Source of the DNA: Bacteroidota bacterium
GTDB taxonomy: Bacteria > Bacteroidota > Bacteroidia > Bacteroidales > UBA12077
DNA: 64,000 bases
Assembly (NCBI GenBank): GCA_020444275.1
Contig: JAHLLG010000001.1
Span: 647,773 to 711,772, forward strand
Direction of reading: 5' to 3'
Shown here one piece after another: positions 9,182 through 17,682 of this stretch (position 1 is the first letter of the stretch; every line of letters begins with the position of its first letter). A model generated the notes under the pieces. It was not told the DNA's origin. It saw nothing but the letters and a program-made list of their open reading frames with translations, and made no database searches. Made by a program: the position numbers and the translations under genes.

Positions 9182-10120
9182 ATGAGTCTTCAACCTCCAA
9201 TTAAACTTTTTTCAGGGACAAAATCACGCTATATAGCAGAAAAAATTGCAAAAGAGTATGGTGTTGAGTTAGGTAGCACAGCTTTTATTGAATTTAGTGA
9301 TGGGGAATTCCAAACCTCTTTTGAAGAAACTGTTCGTGGTGCTTACGTTTTTATTATTCAATCTACCTTTCCTCCATCAGATAATTTAATGGAACTATTA
9401 TTAATGATTGATGCAGCCAAAAGAGCATCAGCATATAAAGTTGTAGCTGTAATGCCTTACTTTGGTTTTGCACGCCAGGACAGAAAAGATAAGCCAAGAG
9501 TATCCATTGGAGCCAAATTAGTTGCGAATCTTTTAAATGCAGCTGGTGTTGATCGTATTATGACGCTTGATTTACATGCTGATCAAATTCAGGGATTTTT
9601 TGATGTTCCGGTTGACCATCTTTATGCATCTTCTATTTTTGTTCCTTATATCAAGAGTTTAAATTTGGACAACTTAGTAATTGCTGCTCCAGATATGGGG
9701 GGTACAAAAAGAGCAAATGCGTATTCAAAGTTTTTAGAAACTCCGATGGTAATATGTCATAAATCAAGAAAAAAGGCCAACGTAGTTGATGAACTTACTG
9801 TAATTGGTGATGTTGAAGGGAAAAATATTGTTATACTCGATGATATGATAGACACAGCTGGAACAATTACAAAAGCTGCAGATATGATGATGGAAAAAGG
9901 AGCTCTAAGTGTAAGAGCTTTTGCCACACATGCCGTTTTATCCGGACCAGCCTACGAACGAATTAATGATTCAGAAATTACAGAGATTATTGTTACCGAT
10001 TCATTGCCAATTAAGCCTATTTCAGATAAAATAAAGGTGTTATCTATAGCCGATGTTTTTGCCGATGTTATAAATAAAGTATATAATTATCAATCAATAA
10101 GTTCGAATTTTATAGTTTAA
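9182..10120 (+). CDS. prs: Ribose-phosphate pyrophosphokinase
   Basis: This enzyme makes 5-phosphoribosyl-1-pyrophosphate from ribose 5-phosphate and ATP for nucleotide, His and Trp synthesis. The 312-residue length is typical. Diagnostic segments are the flexible-loop region 'YFGFARQDRKDKPR', the Mg-binding 'DLHADQIQGFFD' and the PRPP loop 'VILDDMIDTAGTI'. It acts as a cytoplasmic hexamer. Downstream, L25 has its own -7 box, as in many Bacteroidota where prs, rplY(ctc) and pth are neighbours. Confidence 0.97.
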   Translation: MSLQPPIKLFSGTKSRYIAEKIAKEYGVELGSTAFIEFSDGEFQTSFEETVRGAYVFIIQSTFPPSDNLMELLLMIDAAKRASAYKVVAVMPYFGFARQDRKDKPRVSIGAKLVANLLNAAGVDRIMTLDLHADQIQGFFDVPVDHLYASSIFVPYIKSLNLDNLVIAAPDMGGTKRANAYSKFLETPMVICHKSRKKANVVDELTVIGDVEGKNIVILDDMIDTAGTITKAADMMMEKGALSVRAFATHAVLSGPAYERINDSEITEIIVTDSLPIKPISDKIKVLSIADVFADVINKVYNYQSISSNFIV

Positions 10121-10125
10121 AAATA

Positions 10126-10133
10126 TATATTTG
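10126..10133 (+). promoter_or_regulatory. Probable -7 box for the L25 gene
   Basis: TATATTTG fits TAnnTTTG and starts 6 bases after the prs stop codon. The start codon of the L25 gene is 100 bases further on, giving a leader of about 90 bases, which is common for ribosomal-protein genes. Confidence 0.6.
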
Positions 10134-10232
10134 CACTCCCAATTTAAAAGCATATTGTATAAAAGTGTGATGGGGAATAAGACGCTTTAAGGGTTTTTGT
10201 ATTATTCTGAGTAACACAAAAAAAAATGAAAA

Positions 10233-10889
10233 ATGAAATCAGTAGAGATTAAAGGAAATTTAAGAAATGATTTAGGAAAATCATCTTCAAAGAATTTAAG
10301 AAAACAAGATCAAATTCCATGTGTATTATATGGTAATGGCGAGAATGTTCATTTCCACACACATGAAAATTCTTTTAAAGAAATTGTATATACGCCAAAT
10401 GCGTATTTAGTTACAATCGATATAGAAGGAAAACAATATCAAGCAGTATTGCGTGATATTCAGTATCATCCGGTAACAGATAAAATACTTCACGTTGATT
10501 TCTTCCAGGTACATGAAAAAGAACCTGTGTGGATTCGCGTACCAGTTGTATTGGAAGGTAGTTCAATTGGTGTATTAAATGGTGGTAGATTGGTACAAAA
10601 GATGAGAAAAGTAAGAATTAAAGGTGTGCCAAGTGCTTTACCAGATGAGTTGAAAATTGATATTTCCAACTTAGCTATTGGTAAATCTATTAAGATTGCC
10701 GATTTACAGATAGAAGGATTAGAATTCTTAGAACCAGAAAATGCAGTAGTAGTTCTTGTGAAAACAGCTCGTTCTGTTGTTCTTCCTGAAGATGAAGAAG
10801 GAGAAGAAGGAGAAGAAGGTGAAGGAGAAGAAGGTGAAACTTCTGAAGGTGAAGGAGGAGATGCTCCTGCTGAAGAATCAGCCGAATAA
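10233..10889 (+). CDS. rplY: 50S ribosomal protein L25/general stress protein Ctc
   Basis: The 218-residue product is the long (Ctc/TL5) form of L25, which binds 5S rRNA. The N-terminal L25 domain (about residues 1-92) begins 'MKSVEIKGNLRNDLGKSS'. The C-terminal beta domain (about 98-180) is followed by a tail of about 30 residues made almost only of Glu and Gly. Acidic tails of this sort are common in Bacteroidota L25. It is followed by pth, a pairing seen in many bacteria. Confidence 0.95.
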   Translation: MKSVEIKGNLRNDLGKSSSKNLRKQDQIPCVLYGNGENVHFHTHENSFKEIVYTPNAYLVTIDIEGKQYQAVLRDIQYHPVTDKILHVDFFQVHEKEPVWIRVPVVLEGSSIGVLNGGRLVQKMRKVRIKGVPSALPDELKIDISNLAIGKSIKIADLQIEGLEFLEPENAVVVLVKTARSVVLPEDEEGEEGEEGEGEEGETSEGEGGDAPAEESAE

Positions 10890-10921
10890 ACTTTTATTAT
10901 TAAATTAAACAGATAATTGGT

Positions 10922-11485
10922 GTGAAGTACCTTATTGTCGGTTTAGGAAATATTGGAACAGAGTATATAAATACTCGTCATAATATTGGATTTAAAATAT
11001 TGGATGCATTAGCTAATGCATCCAATATTACTTTTGAGGACAGGCGTTATGCTTTTCGTGCCGAATATAAATTTAAAGGCAGAACGTTTGTGCTTATAAA
11101 ACCTACCACTTACATGAACTTAAGTGGAAAGGCAGTTAATTATTGGTTACAGAAAGAAAAACTTTCAGTTGATAAACTCCTCGTGTTAGTTGACGATGTA
11201 GCTTTACCGTTTGGTGCCATAAGAATACGAGCTAAAGGCGCTGATGCAGGACATAATGGTTTAAAAGATATTAACTTCACATTAGGTCATCAGAATTACC
11301 CGCGATTACGATTTGGCATTGGTGATAATTATCCTAAAGGCGCACAAGTGCATTATGTGCTTAGTCCTTGGACCGATGAAGAAAAACAACAGCTCCCGGA
11401 AAGAATTGATTTAGCTATTGAAGCTATTAGGAGCTTTGGTACAGTAGGAATAGCTAATACCATGAACGAATATAATAATAGATAG
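10922..11485 (+). CDS. pth: Peptidyl-tRNA hydrolase
   Basis: This enzyme releases peptides from prematurely dissociated peptidyl-tRNA. The 187-residue protein carries the family signatures 'VGLGNIG' at the N-terminus, 'NTRHNIGF' (catalytic His near residue 20), 'TYMNLSGKAV' and 'GADAGHNGLK'. Translation starts at GTG (10922), which places the conserved 'KYLIVGLGNIG' strand directly after the initiator. It lies 32 bases after L25. Confidence 0.96.
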   Translation: MKYLIVGLGNIGTEYINTRHNIGFKILDALANASNITFEDRRYAFRAEYKFKGRTFVLIKPTTYMNLSGKAVNYWLQKEKLSVDKLLVLVDDVALPFGAIRIRAKGADAGHNGLKDINFTLGHQNYPRLRFGIGDNYPKGAQVHYVLSPWTDEEKQQLPERIDLAIEAIRSFGTVGIANTMNEYNNR

Positions 11486-11544
11486 TATTCTTTCTTTCAT
11501 TTAGTTTAATTCCTAATTTTGTTTTCTGTTTTAGATTTAGAATC

Positions 11545-11931
11545 ATGCAACACGAAGAAAATTTACGTATCGATAAATGGTTGTGGGCTGTGCGACTTTT
11601 TAAAACACGTAGTCAGGCGGCCGAGGCATGCAAAAAGGGGCGTGTGTTAATCGATGAGGTTCAGGTTAAACCGTCAAGAGTTTTGAAAGTTGGTGAGATA
11701 GTTTTTATTAAACGACCACCGGTTATTTATCAGTATAAGGTTTTAGGATTGTTAGGGAAACGGCAATCAGCCTCAATAGCGGCAGAATATGTTGAAGATA
11801 TTACTCCCGAAGAGGAAAAAGAAAAACTGGAAATGAAAAAACATGCCGGATTTGAAATTCGTGATCGAGGAGTTGGTCGCCCAACAAAAAAACAACGTAG
11901 ATTAATTGATCAGTTAAAAAGAAAGATGTAA
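11545..11931 (+). CDS. S4-domain RNA-binding protein (Hsp15/RqcP-like)
   Basis: The product is 128 residues. The S4 domain occupies about residues 7-70 ('RIDKWLWAVRLFKTRSQAAE', then 'GRVLIDEVQVKPSRVLKVG'), followed by a basic tail ending 'RLIDQLKRKM'. This is the Hsp15/YrfH family pattern; relatives bind stalled 50S subunits carrying peptidyl-tRNA. Placement next to pth is consistent with a role in rescue of stalled ribosomes. It is followed 2 bases later by the DUF4924 gene, so the two are likely co-transcribed. Confidence 0.88.
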   Translation: MQHEENLRIDKWLWAVRLFKTRSQAAEACKKGRVLIDEVQVKPSRVLKVGEIVFIKRPPVIYQYKVLGLLGKRQSASIAAEYVEDITPEEEKEKLEMKKHAGFEIRDRGVGRPTKKQRRLIDQLKRKM

Positions 11932-11933
11932 TT

Positions 11934-12476
11934 ATGATAATTGCCAAACAAAAGAAAAAAGAGAATATTGCAGAATATATTTTATATATGTGGCAGGTTG
12001 AAGACTTGATAAGAGCATATAACCTGAATATGGACCAGATTAATAAAAACATTGTTGAAAGATTTAATCAACCCGAACCGGTTAAAAAAGAAATTTCGGA
12101 TTGGTATGCCGGACTGGTTGATCTAATGCAAGAGGAAGACAAAAAAGAGTCGGGGCATTTACAATTTATCCAGAATACAATAAACGATTTAAACGACTTG
12201 CATTTGTGGTTGCTAAAATCGCCCGATCATCTGGATTACATTGATATCTATAATAAAGCAAAAGCTGGAATCATTGAACTGATGAACAAATCAAAAGGTT
12301 CTGTAGAAAACGAAGTTGAAGCTTGCTTTAATGGATTATATGGTATTCTCATGTTACGACTGCAGCAAAAAACAATTAATATAGAAACTGCCACAGCCAT
12401 GACATCGGTTAGTCAGCTAATTGCGCTGTTAAGTAAAAAATATAAGTTAATAGAAGAAGGAAAAATTGAATTATAA
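11934..12476 (+). CDS. DUF4924 family protein
   Basis: This 180-residue soluble, mainly helical protein has the N-terminal 'NIAEYILYMWQVEDLIRAY' segment characteristic of DUF4924, a Bacteroidota family of unknown function. There is no signal peptide and no catalytic motif. It starts 2 bases after the S4-domain gene and ends 10 bases before the cupin gene, so the three likely share a transcript. Confidence 0.85.
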   Translation: MIIAKQKKKENIAEYILYMWQVEDLIRAYNLNMDQINKNIVERFNQPEPVKKEISDWYAGLVDLMQEEDKKESGHLQFIQNTINDLNDLHLWLLKSPDHLDYIDIYNKAKAGIIELMNKSKGSVENEVEACFNGLYGILMLRLQQKTINIETATAMTSVSQLIALLSKKYKLIEEGKIEL

Positions 12477-12486
12477 AAAATAACTT

Positions 12487-12831
12487 ATGGACAAGCCTGT
12501 TGAAACCATTTATCCCGAGATGATTCAACATCTTCCGGATGCCGATATTCCCTTTAAAGGTGTAAATGGTAAGATTTTTCAAAGTGAAAAGCATCAGATT
12601 GTATTTTTTGATATTGAGCCTATTGGTGAAGTAGCTGAGCACACGCATGGAGCGCAGTGGGGTGTGGTTTTTGAAGGTGAAATGGATTTAACGATAAATG
12701 GTGTTACAAAAACGTATAAAAACGGTGACCGGTATTATATTCCTGCCGGGGTTAAACATTCTGCTAACTTTAAGAAAAGAACGTTGGTAATGGATTTTTT
12801 CGAAGATAAAAACCGGTATCTGAAAAAATAA
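12487..12831 (+). CDS. Small single-domain cupin protein
   Basis: The 114-residue protein consists of one cupin barrel. Motif 1 is recognisable in 'EHTHGAQWGVVFEGEMDL' (two His, one Glu) and motif 2 in 'NGDRYYIPAGVKHSA' (terminal His), giving a plausible metal site. Function and ligand cannot be assigned; such proteins range from sugar isomerases to oxygenases and binding proteins. It is the last gene of the S4-DUF4924-cupin run. Confidence 0.85.
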   Translation: MDKPVETIYPEMIQHLPDADIPFKGVNGKIFQSEKHQIVFFDIEPIGEVAEHTHGAQWGVVFEGEMDLTINGVTKTYKNGDRYYIPAGVKHSANFKKRTLVMDFFEDKNRYLKK

Positions 12832-12851
12832 AATTATTACATTTAGATAAT

Positions 12852-12904
12852 CGGCTGAAGTCCGGGTAAAGTTAGGACACAGTCTATTAAAGGACTTTAG
12901 TCCT
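12852..12904. repeat. Palindromic element between convergent genes
   Basis: The gap holds the inverted repeat AGGACT-TT-AGTCCT (12891-12904) and a related segment, CTGAAGTCC, at 12854. The repeated (T)GAAGTCC/GGACTT words look like a short dispersed palindromic element. It may double as a transcription stop between the cupin gene and the convergent DCC gene. Whether it recurs elsewhere in the genome cannot be seen here. Confidence 0.35.
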
Positions 12905-12907
12905 GAT

Positions 12908-13342
12908 TTATACAAGAAACTTATAACTTAAATCTTCGTTTGGCATATAACAGCTATCTTTTTTTCCAAACCACTTAAAACGATGGTTGGCAATAAAACT
13001 ATACATAGTATCTCGTAAAGGTCTGGGAACAATTCTAAATAAATACAACAGAGGCCAAAGATGACGTAATTTTTTTGCAATCCTAAGTGCGGCATCAGAT
13101 TTAAAATAAATCGAAGTATCTTCTATAAGAACAACTGATTGATCGAAATTATCTGGTAAATCAAACTGGTTTAACAATTGGCTGCTAACAGTCGATTGTA
13201 GTGATGCAAATCTAAAATAGTCATTCTTATCTCTTTTAATGATAAACTGCACCGACCATGAACAAAGATTACAGTATCCGTCAAAAAGGATAACACCTTT
13301 GTGCTTTAATGTTTTGCTTATATTATTTACTTTTTTCTTCAC
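12908..13342 (-). CDS. DCC family thiol-disulfide oxidoreductase-like protein
   Basis: The N-terminal 'VILFDGYCNLCSWSVQFI' carries the DxxCxxC motif that names the DCC (DUF393) family of small predicted thiol-disulfide oxidoreductases. The product is about 144 residues from the GTG at 13342. An ATG 14 codons further upstream (13384) is in frame but would overlap manA by 62 bases, so I prefer GTG with a 20-base overlap. Overlap with manA suggests co-transcription. No signal peptide is seen; the redox partner is unknown. Confidence 0.82.
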   Translation of the reverse strand: MKKKVNNISKTLKHKGVILFDGYCNLCSWSVQFIIKRDKNDYFRFASLQSTVSSQLLNQFDLPDNFDQSVVLIEDTSIYFKSDAALRIAKKLRHLWPLLYLFRIVPRPLRDTMYSFIANHRFKWFGKKDSCYMPNEDLSYKFLV

Positions 13343-14330
13343 CAGGCTCAGGAATGTAAACTTCCAATAGTTTACTCTGAACAACAGGATTTAATTGTAA
13401 ATGTTCGATTACAGCAGGAATCAAAACTGTTTCTCCTTTTTTAACCCGAATGCTTTCCACTTCCTCATAAATTATTTCAAATTCTCCTTCAAGGCATATA
13501 TAAATTACAAATGAATCCAGTTGATTATATTCTTTCTCAACAGGTTGATCAAAGCTCACGATATTTGTTTCAAAATATTTCGATTTCAAAATACGAGCTG
13601 TTCTGTTTTGTACTGCTTTATATTCAGTTCTATACGAGTCATACAGCTTAAAGTCGATAGCATCAAGTGCTTGTTCAGTGTGTAATTCGCGCTCGTTTCC
13701 CTGGTCATCTTTCCTATTCCAGTCAAAAATTCGATAGGTTATATCCGAGGTTTGTTGTATTTCGGCCAGAACAATTCCTGAGCCAATGGCATGAACTCTT
13801 CCCGATGGAATATAAAACACATCGCCAGCTTGCACCGTTTCATAATTTAATATCTGCGGAAGCTCATTATTCTCAAGATGCTTCAGATAATGATCTTTAT
13901 CCATTTCGTGATTAAAGCCAGAAATTAACTGAGCGTTTTTTTTAGCATCAATGACATACCACATTTCTGTTTTTCCACTTGAATTGTGTCTTTCTTTGGC
14001 TAATTCATCATTCGGATGAACCTGAATCGAAAGATCATCATTAGCATCAATAAATTTAATAAGCAAGGGAAACTCGTAAGCAAACTGATCGAATATCCTG
14101 TCGCCAATTAAATCGCCCATGTAAACTTCGATTAGCTCGTTCAATTTGTTTCCTGCCAGGAAACCATTTTCTATTTCTGATATGTTATTTTCAACTCCTG
14201 ATATCTCCCAACTTTCGCCAATTTTTTTATCGCCAGGTATTTCCTTATTTAAGGTGGATTTTAAATGCTGACCTCCCCAGATCTTTTCTTTTAATATCGG
14301 TTTAAACTTTAGTGGATATAATTGATTCAT
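13323..14330 (-). CDS. manA: Mannose-6-phosphate isomerase, class I
   Basis: This enzyme interconverts mannose 6-phosphate and fructose 6-phosphate, feeding GDP-mannose and glycan synthesis. The 335-residue protein shows the zinc-site and active-site segments 'SIQVHPNDELA', 'KTEMWYVIDA' and 'YIPSGRVHAIGSG' of the short bacterial class I form. A second cupin-like half occupies the C-terminus. It lies 12 bases after the Dabb-domain gene on the same strand and overlaps the DCC gene. Confidence 0.93.
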   Translation of the reverse strand: MNQLYPLKFKPILKEKIWGGQHLKSTLNKEIPGDKKIGESWEISGVENNISEIENGFLAGNKLNELIEVYMGDLIGDRIFDQFAYEFPLLIKFIDANDDLSIQVHPNDELAKERHNSSGKTEMWYVIDAKKNAQLISGFNHEMDKDHYLKHLENNELPQILNYETVQAGDVFYIPSGRVHAIGSGIVLAEIQQTSDITYRIFDWNRKDDQGNERELHTEQALDAIDFKLYDSYRTEYKAVQNRTARILKSKYFETNIVSFDQPVEKEYNQLDSFVIYICLEGEFEIIYEEVESIRVKKGETVLIPAVIEHLQLNPVVQSKLLEVYIPEPGEEKSK

Positions 14331-14342
14331 TACTGATTTATT

Positions 14343-14645
14343 TTAAAATTCGTAGTCGATTACTGCCTTCTCCTTTTCTATATCTTTACAATTATCAATT
14401 GCTTTTTTATGTTCCGGATGATTAATGTAGGTTTCCAAATCGTTCCAGGTATTAAATTCAGAAATTAATGCAACATCGTATGAAAATTCTGTTTTTCTCT
14501 CGTTTATAGCTACTTCATACGATTCAACAACATTAATTATATTTCGTAAAGGCAAAAAAAATGATTTAATCTTATTCGTTTTTTGTAAACGATCTTCATC
14601 ATTTTTTACATTCTTAAATTTAAACATAATAATATGTCTGATCAT
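14343..14645 (-). CDS. Dabb (stress-responsive alpha/beta barrel) family protein
   Basis: The 100-residue protein begins 'MIRHIIMFKFKN', the typical first strand of Dabb-domain (dimeric alpha+beta barrel) proteins. It also contains 'YDVALISEFNTWNDLETY', matching the conserved middle. Bacterial members are small dimeric proteins of mostly unknown function. It is the first gene of the run ending in manA and the DCC protein. Confidence 0.85.
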   Translation of the reverse strand: MIRHIIMFKFKNVKNDEDRLQKTNKIKSFFLPLRNIINVVESYEVAINERKTEFSYDVALISEFNTWNDLETYINHPEHKKAIDNCKDIEKEKAVIDYEF

Positions 14646-14718
14646 GATTTTAAATTTTCTGTAAATTTATAGTATCTTCATGCCAAATTAAGCTAAAAGT
14701 TACTAAAAAATTATCGAT

Positions 14719-15348
14719 ATGTCTTTTATTATTGGAATAGCAGGCGGAACAGGTTCGGGGAAAACAACAGTAGTTCGAAAAGTTATTGAAACTTTACCTA
14801 AAGATGAGGTTGCTATCATACCTCAGGATTCGTATTATAAGGATAATGGCCATTTACCATTAGAAGAGCGACAGGAGATTAACTTTGACCACCCAAGATC
14901 ATTGGAATTTCGCTTGTTGATTGAGCATATCAAAAGGTTAAAAGAAGGTAAAGAAATTAAGCAACCGATCTACTCTTATCTTACATGCACTCGTTCTGAT
15001 GAAACAATTCTCGTAAAACCTAAAAAAGTAATTATCGTTGAAGGAATTCTGATTTTGCAGAATGCTCAACTGCGTAATTTAATGGATATTAAGGTTTTTG
15101 TCGATGCCGATAATGATGACCGGCTAATGAGAGTTATCCAACGCGATTTGGTAGAGCGCGGACGATCGGTGAATAAAGTGTTAGAACGTTACGAAAAAAC
15201 GGTAAAACCGATGCACTTGCAATTTATTGAGCCTACCAAGCGCTATGCCGATGTGATTATTCCTCAGGGGGGAGACAATAAGGTAGGAATTGATTTGTTA
15301 TCATCTATTATTGAGAAAAACTTACATCTCGGAAAAAACAATAAATAG
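14719..15348 (+). CDS. udk: Uridine kinase
   Basis: This enzyme phosphorylates uridine and cytidine to UMP and CMP in pyrimidine salvage. The 209-residue length is typical. The Walker A 'GIAGGTGSGKTTV' is at residues 5-17, 'QDSYYKD' follows at about 36-42, and the DH box is in 'INFDHPRSLEF'. 'VEGILIL' is the Walker-B-like strand. It is followed 6 bases later by a 3'-5' exonuclease gene. Confidence 0.95.
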   Translation: MSFIIGIAGGTGSGKTTVVRKVIETLPKDEVAIIPQDSYYKDNGHLPLEERQEINFDHPRSLEFRLLIEHIKRLKEGKEIKQPIYSYLTCTRSDETILVKPKKVIIVEGILILQNAQLRNLMDIKVFVDADNDDRLMRVIQRDLVERGRSVNKVLERYEKTVKPMHLQFIEPTKRYADVIIPQGGDNKVGIDLLSSIIEKNLHLGKNNK

Positions 15349-15354
15349 TTCATT

Positions 15355-16083
15355 ATGCTTAATCAGGTTAAAACAGAAAATATTTTATTTCTCGATATTG
15401 AAACAGTTCCGCAACATGAAAACTTCGATTTGGTTGATGAGAAGTTTAAAGAATTCTGGGAAAAGAAATCTTCATATTTTAGAGAAGATGAACAAACCGC
15501 TGCTGATGTTTATCAGAGAGCCGGGATCTATGCGGAGTTTGGAAAGATTATCTGTATCTCGGTAGGGATAGTCGTTGCTAAAAGCAGTATGAGAACATTT
15601 AGATTAAAATCCTTTTTTGGCGATAACGAAGAAGCACTGCTTAAAGAATTTGCTTTAATGTTGCAGAACTATTCTAGAACCAATAAAAATCTTCAGCTTT
15701 GCGCACATAACGGTAAGGAATTCGATTTTCCATATATTGCACGCCGAATGCTGGTTCATGGAATACAACTACCTGATATTTTGGATGTAGCAGGTAAAAA
15801 ACCGTGGGAAGTACAGTTTCTGGATACTATGGAGTTGTGGAAATTTGGCGATTATAAACACTATACATCGTTAAATTTATTAACTCATATTTTTAATATT
15901 CCAACGCCCAAAGATGATATAGACGGCAGTATGGTTGCAGAAGTATATTATAAGGAAAAGAACATTGAGCGTATTGTAAAATATTGCGAAAAAGATGTGC
16001 TGGCTGTAGCTCAATTATTTTCTAAATATAAAGGAGAAGATCTTATCTCTGATGAAGATGTAGAATCAACAACGATTGGCTGA
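15355..16083 (+). CDS. Predicted 3'-5' exonuclease (RNase H-like, DEDD fold)
   Basis: The 242-residue protein resembles the PolB-like 3'-5' exonuclease family. Motif I is 'ILFLDIETVPQ' (Asp and Glu near residues 15-17), motif II lies around 'CAHNGKEFDFPYIARR', and motif III is 'KYCEKDVLAVAQLF' (Asp near 215). No polymerase domain is present. A DNA-repair or nucleic-acid-processing role is inferred. It ends one base before the stop codon of the convergent hydrolase gene, leaving no terminator space. Confidence 0.88.
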   Translation: MLNQVKTENILFLDIETVPQHENFDLVDEKFKEFWEKKSSYFREDEQTAADVYQRAGIYAEFGKIICISVGIVVAKSSMRTFRLKSFFGDNEEALLKEFALMLQNYSRTNKNLQLCAHNGKEFDFPYIARRMLVHGIQLPDILDVAGKKPWEVQFLDTMELWKFGDYKHYTSLNLLTHIFNIPTPKDDIDGSMVAEVYYKEKNIERIVKYCEKDVLAVAQLFSKYKGEDLISDEDVESTTIG

Positions 16084-16875
16084 TTACTGTAAAATAAATT
16101 CCGTCACCTTTTTCATAAATAACTCAGGTTGCTCTGCATGCAGCCAGTGTCCGGCATCGGGTATGGTTTCAAAATCGGCATAAGGAAAAATATTCTCAAT
16201 CATTTCTTTATCCTTATCCATAATATAATCAGATTTTTCGCCCTTTATAAACAGTACAGGGAATCCTGTTATTGCAGGTTGGTTTTCATCTAAACCATCC
16301 ATAATATTCCGAAGCTCATTTTTTATAGTTTTAATATTTATGCTCCAGCTATATTCGTTATCTTTTGATCGATGGATATTTTTAAGGAGAAATTGTCGTA
16401 TTCTATCCTGGGGTATGGATTTTGCCAAAATATCGTCAATTTCTTGCCTGTTCTGAATTCCATAAAAATCAAGATTATACATTGCCCTTATAATTGACTC
16501 GTGCATTTTTAGCTGACTTGAACTGGTCGTTTTGTAAGATCTAGGCGAAATATCAACAACAATTAAATGGCTTATTTTTTCGGGATAATCAGTTGCAAAA
16601 AACATGGCTGTTTTTCCTCCCATGGAATGGCCTAAGATTATTGCTTTTTCTATAGCATGTTGCTCCATAAACGTATGCAAATCTTCTTTCATCAAATCAT
16701 AATTATGATCAATAGTGTGTGGCGATTTACCATGATTCCGTTGATCAATCAGATAAACTTCGAAGTTTTCAGCCAACTCTCTGCCAACACTAACCCAGTT
16801 ATCTGATGATCCGTACAAACCATGTAAGATAATCAAAGGAGGCCCTTCGCCATATTTCCTGTAGAATAAATCCAT
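16084..16875 (-). CDS. Alpha/beta-hydrolase (YbfF-like esterase)
   Basis: The 263-residue protein has an alpha/beta-hydrolase fold. The oxyanion segment is 'LHGLYGSSDNW', the nucleophile elbow is 'GHSMGGKTA' (Ser near residue 90), and the late His is in 'DAGHWLHAEQPE'. The pattern matches the YbfF-type acyl-ester hydrolases. No signal peptide is seen, so it is likely cytoplasmic. It follows pdxJ by 4 bases, suggesting one transcript; the substrate is unknown. Confidence 0.87.
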   Translation of the reverse strand: MDLFYRKYGEGPPLIILHGLYGSSDNWVSVGRELAENFEVYLIDQRNHGKSPHTIDHNYDLMKEDLHTFMEQHAIEKAIILGHSMGGKTAMFFATDYPEKISHLIVVDISPRSYKTTSSSQLKMHESIIRAMYNLDFYGIQNRQEIDDILAKSIPQDRIRQFLLKNIHRSKDNEYSWSINIKTIKNELRNIMDGLDENQPAITGFPVLFIKGEKSDYIMDKDKEMIENIFPYADFETIPDAGHWLHAEQPELFMKKVTEFILQ

Positions 16876-16879
16876 ATCG

Positions 16880-17593
16880 TTATTTCAATTCACGAAGATA
16901 CATCTGGATGGTATTTTCTAAACCAAGATATAATGCATCAGAAATCAGTGCATGCCCGATGGAAACTTCCAATAAACCCGGTACATTCTGATTAAAATAT
17001 TTAAGGTTATCAAGATTTAAATCGTGTCCGGCGTTTAGTCCGAGTCCAACTTTAATCGCTTCTTCCGCTGCTTTAACAAACGGTTCAACAGCTTGTTCTT
17101 TGTTCTGATCAAACTGCGCAGCGTAGGGTTCGGTGTATAATTCAACCCGGTTGGTTCCTGTATCTGCAGCATTTTTAATAAGCTCGGTATCCGTTTCAAT
17201 AAAAATTGAAGTTCTGATATTCGCCGCATGGAACTTTGCAATAATCTCTTTAAGGTGATTTTTATGTTTAATCGTATCCCATCCGGCATTTGATGTTAAT
17301 GCATCGGGTGGATCAGGAACAAGTGTTACTTGGTTGGGGCGTACATCTAAAACCAACTCAATGAATTTATCCGAGGGATATCCTTCAATATTAAATTCGG
17401 TAGTAATAATTGGCTTAATATCATACACATCCTGATATCGGATATGCCTTTCGTCGGGGCGTGGGTGAACAGTTATACCTTGAGCTCCGAACCGCTCACA
17501 ATTAATTGCAGCATCTAAAACATTTGGAACATTTCCGCCTCGTGCGTTTCGTAATGTTGCAATTTTATTTATATTTACACTTAGTCTGGTCAT
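16880..17593 (-). CDS. pdxJ: Pyridoxine 5'-phosphate synthase
   Basis: This enzyme condenses 1-deoxy-xylulose 5-phosphate with 3-amino-2-oxopropyl phosphate in the DXP-dependent vitamin B6 pathway. The 237-residue TIM barrel begins '[18 protein letters not shown]' and contains '[16 protein letters not shown]', 'GYPSDKF' and '[11 protein letters not shown]', all signatures of PdxJ. It is divergent from the CBS gene and heads a two-gene unit with the hydrolase. Confidence 0.96.
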   Translation of the reverse strand: MTRLSVNINKIATLRNARGGNVPNVLDAAINCERFGAQGITVHPRPDERHIRYQDVYDIKPIITTEFNIEGYPSDKFIELVLDVRPNQVTLVPDPPDALTSNAGWDTIKHKNHLKEIIAKFHAANIRTSIFIETDTELIKNAADTGTNRVELYTEPYAAQFDQNKEQAVEPFVKAAEEAIKVGLGLNAGHDLNLDNLKYFNQNVPGLLEVSIGHALISDALYLGLENTIQMYLRELK

Positions 17594-17611
17594 ATGTTGT
17601 TATTTGACAAT

Positions 17612-17634
17612 AGAATAAACAAATAGCTTATTCT
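17612..17634. promoter_or_regulatory. Inverted repeat in the pdxJ / CBS-protein divergent promoter region
   Basis: AGAATAA (17612-17618) and TTATTCT (17628-17634) form a 7-bp inverted repeat with a 9-base spacer. It overlaps an AACAAA...TTTGTT pair. It lies in the 89-base gap between two divergent genes and could bind a regulator. With AT-rich DNA, chance occurrence is possible. Confidence 0.3.
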
Positions 17635-17661
17635 GTTTGTTAATTGAACAAAAATACGAGT

Positions 17662-17669
17662 ATTTTTGA
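17662..17669 (+). promoter_or_regulatory. Possible -7 box for the CBS-protein gene
   Basis: TATTTTTG fits TAnnTTTG. A TTTG at 17636-17639 could serve as the -33 element, with a spacer slightly longer than usual. The box is only 13 bases from the start codon, so the transcript would have a very short leader. Confidence 0.4.
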
Positions 17670-17682
17670 AAACAGTTAAAAT

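Noticed and set aside
12908-13384. Upstream ATG start for the DCC protein at 13384
   Set aside because: It would overlap manA by 62 bases and add a segment without family similarity; the GTG at 13342 fits better.
15290-15565. Frame overlapping the udk end and the start of the exonuclease gene
   Set aside because: It is a shifted frame of two well-supported genes and has no ribosome-binding context.
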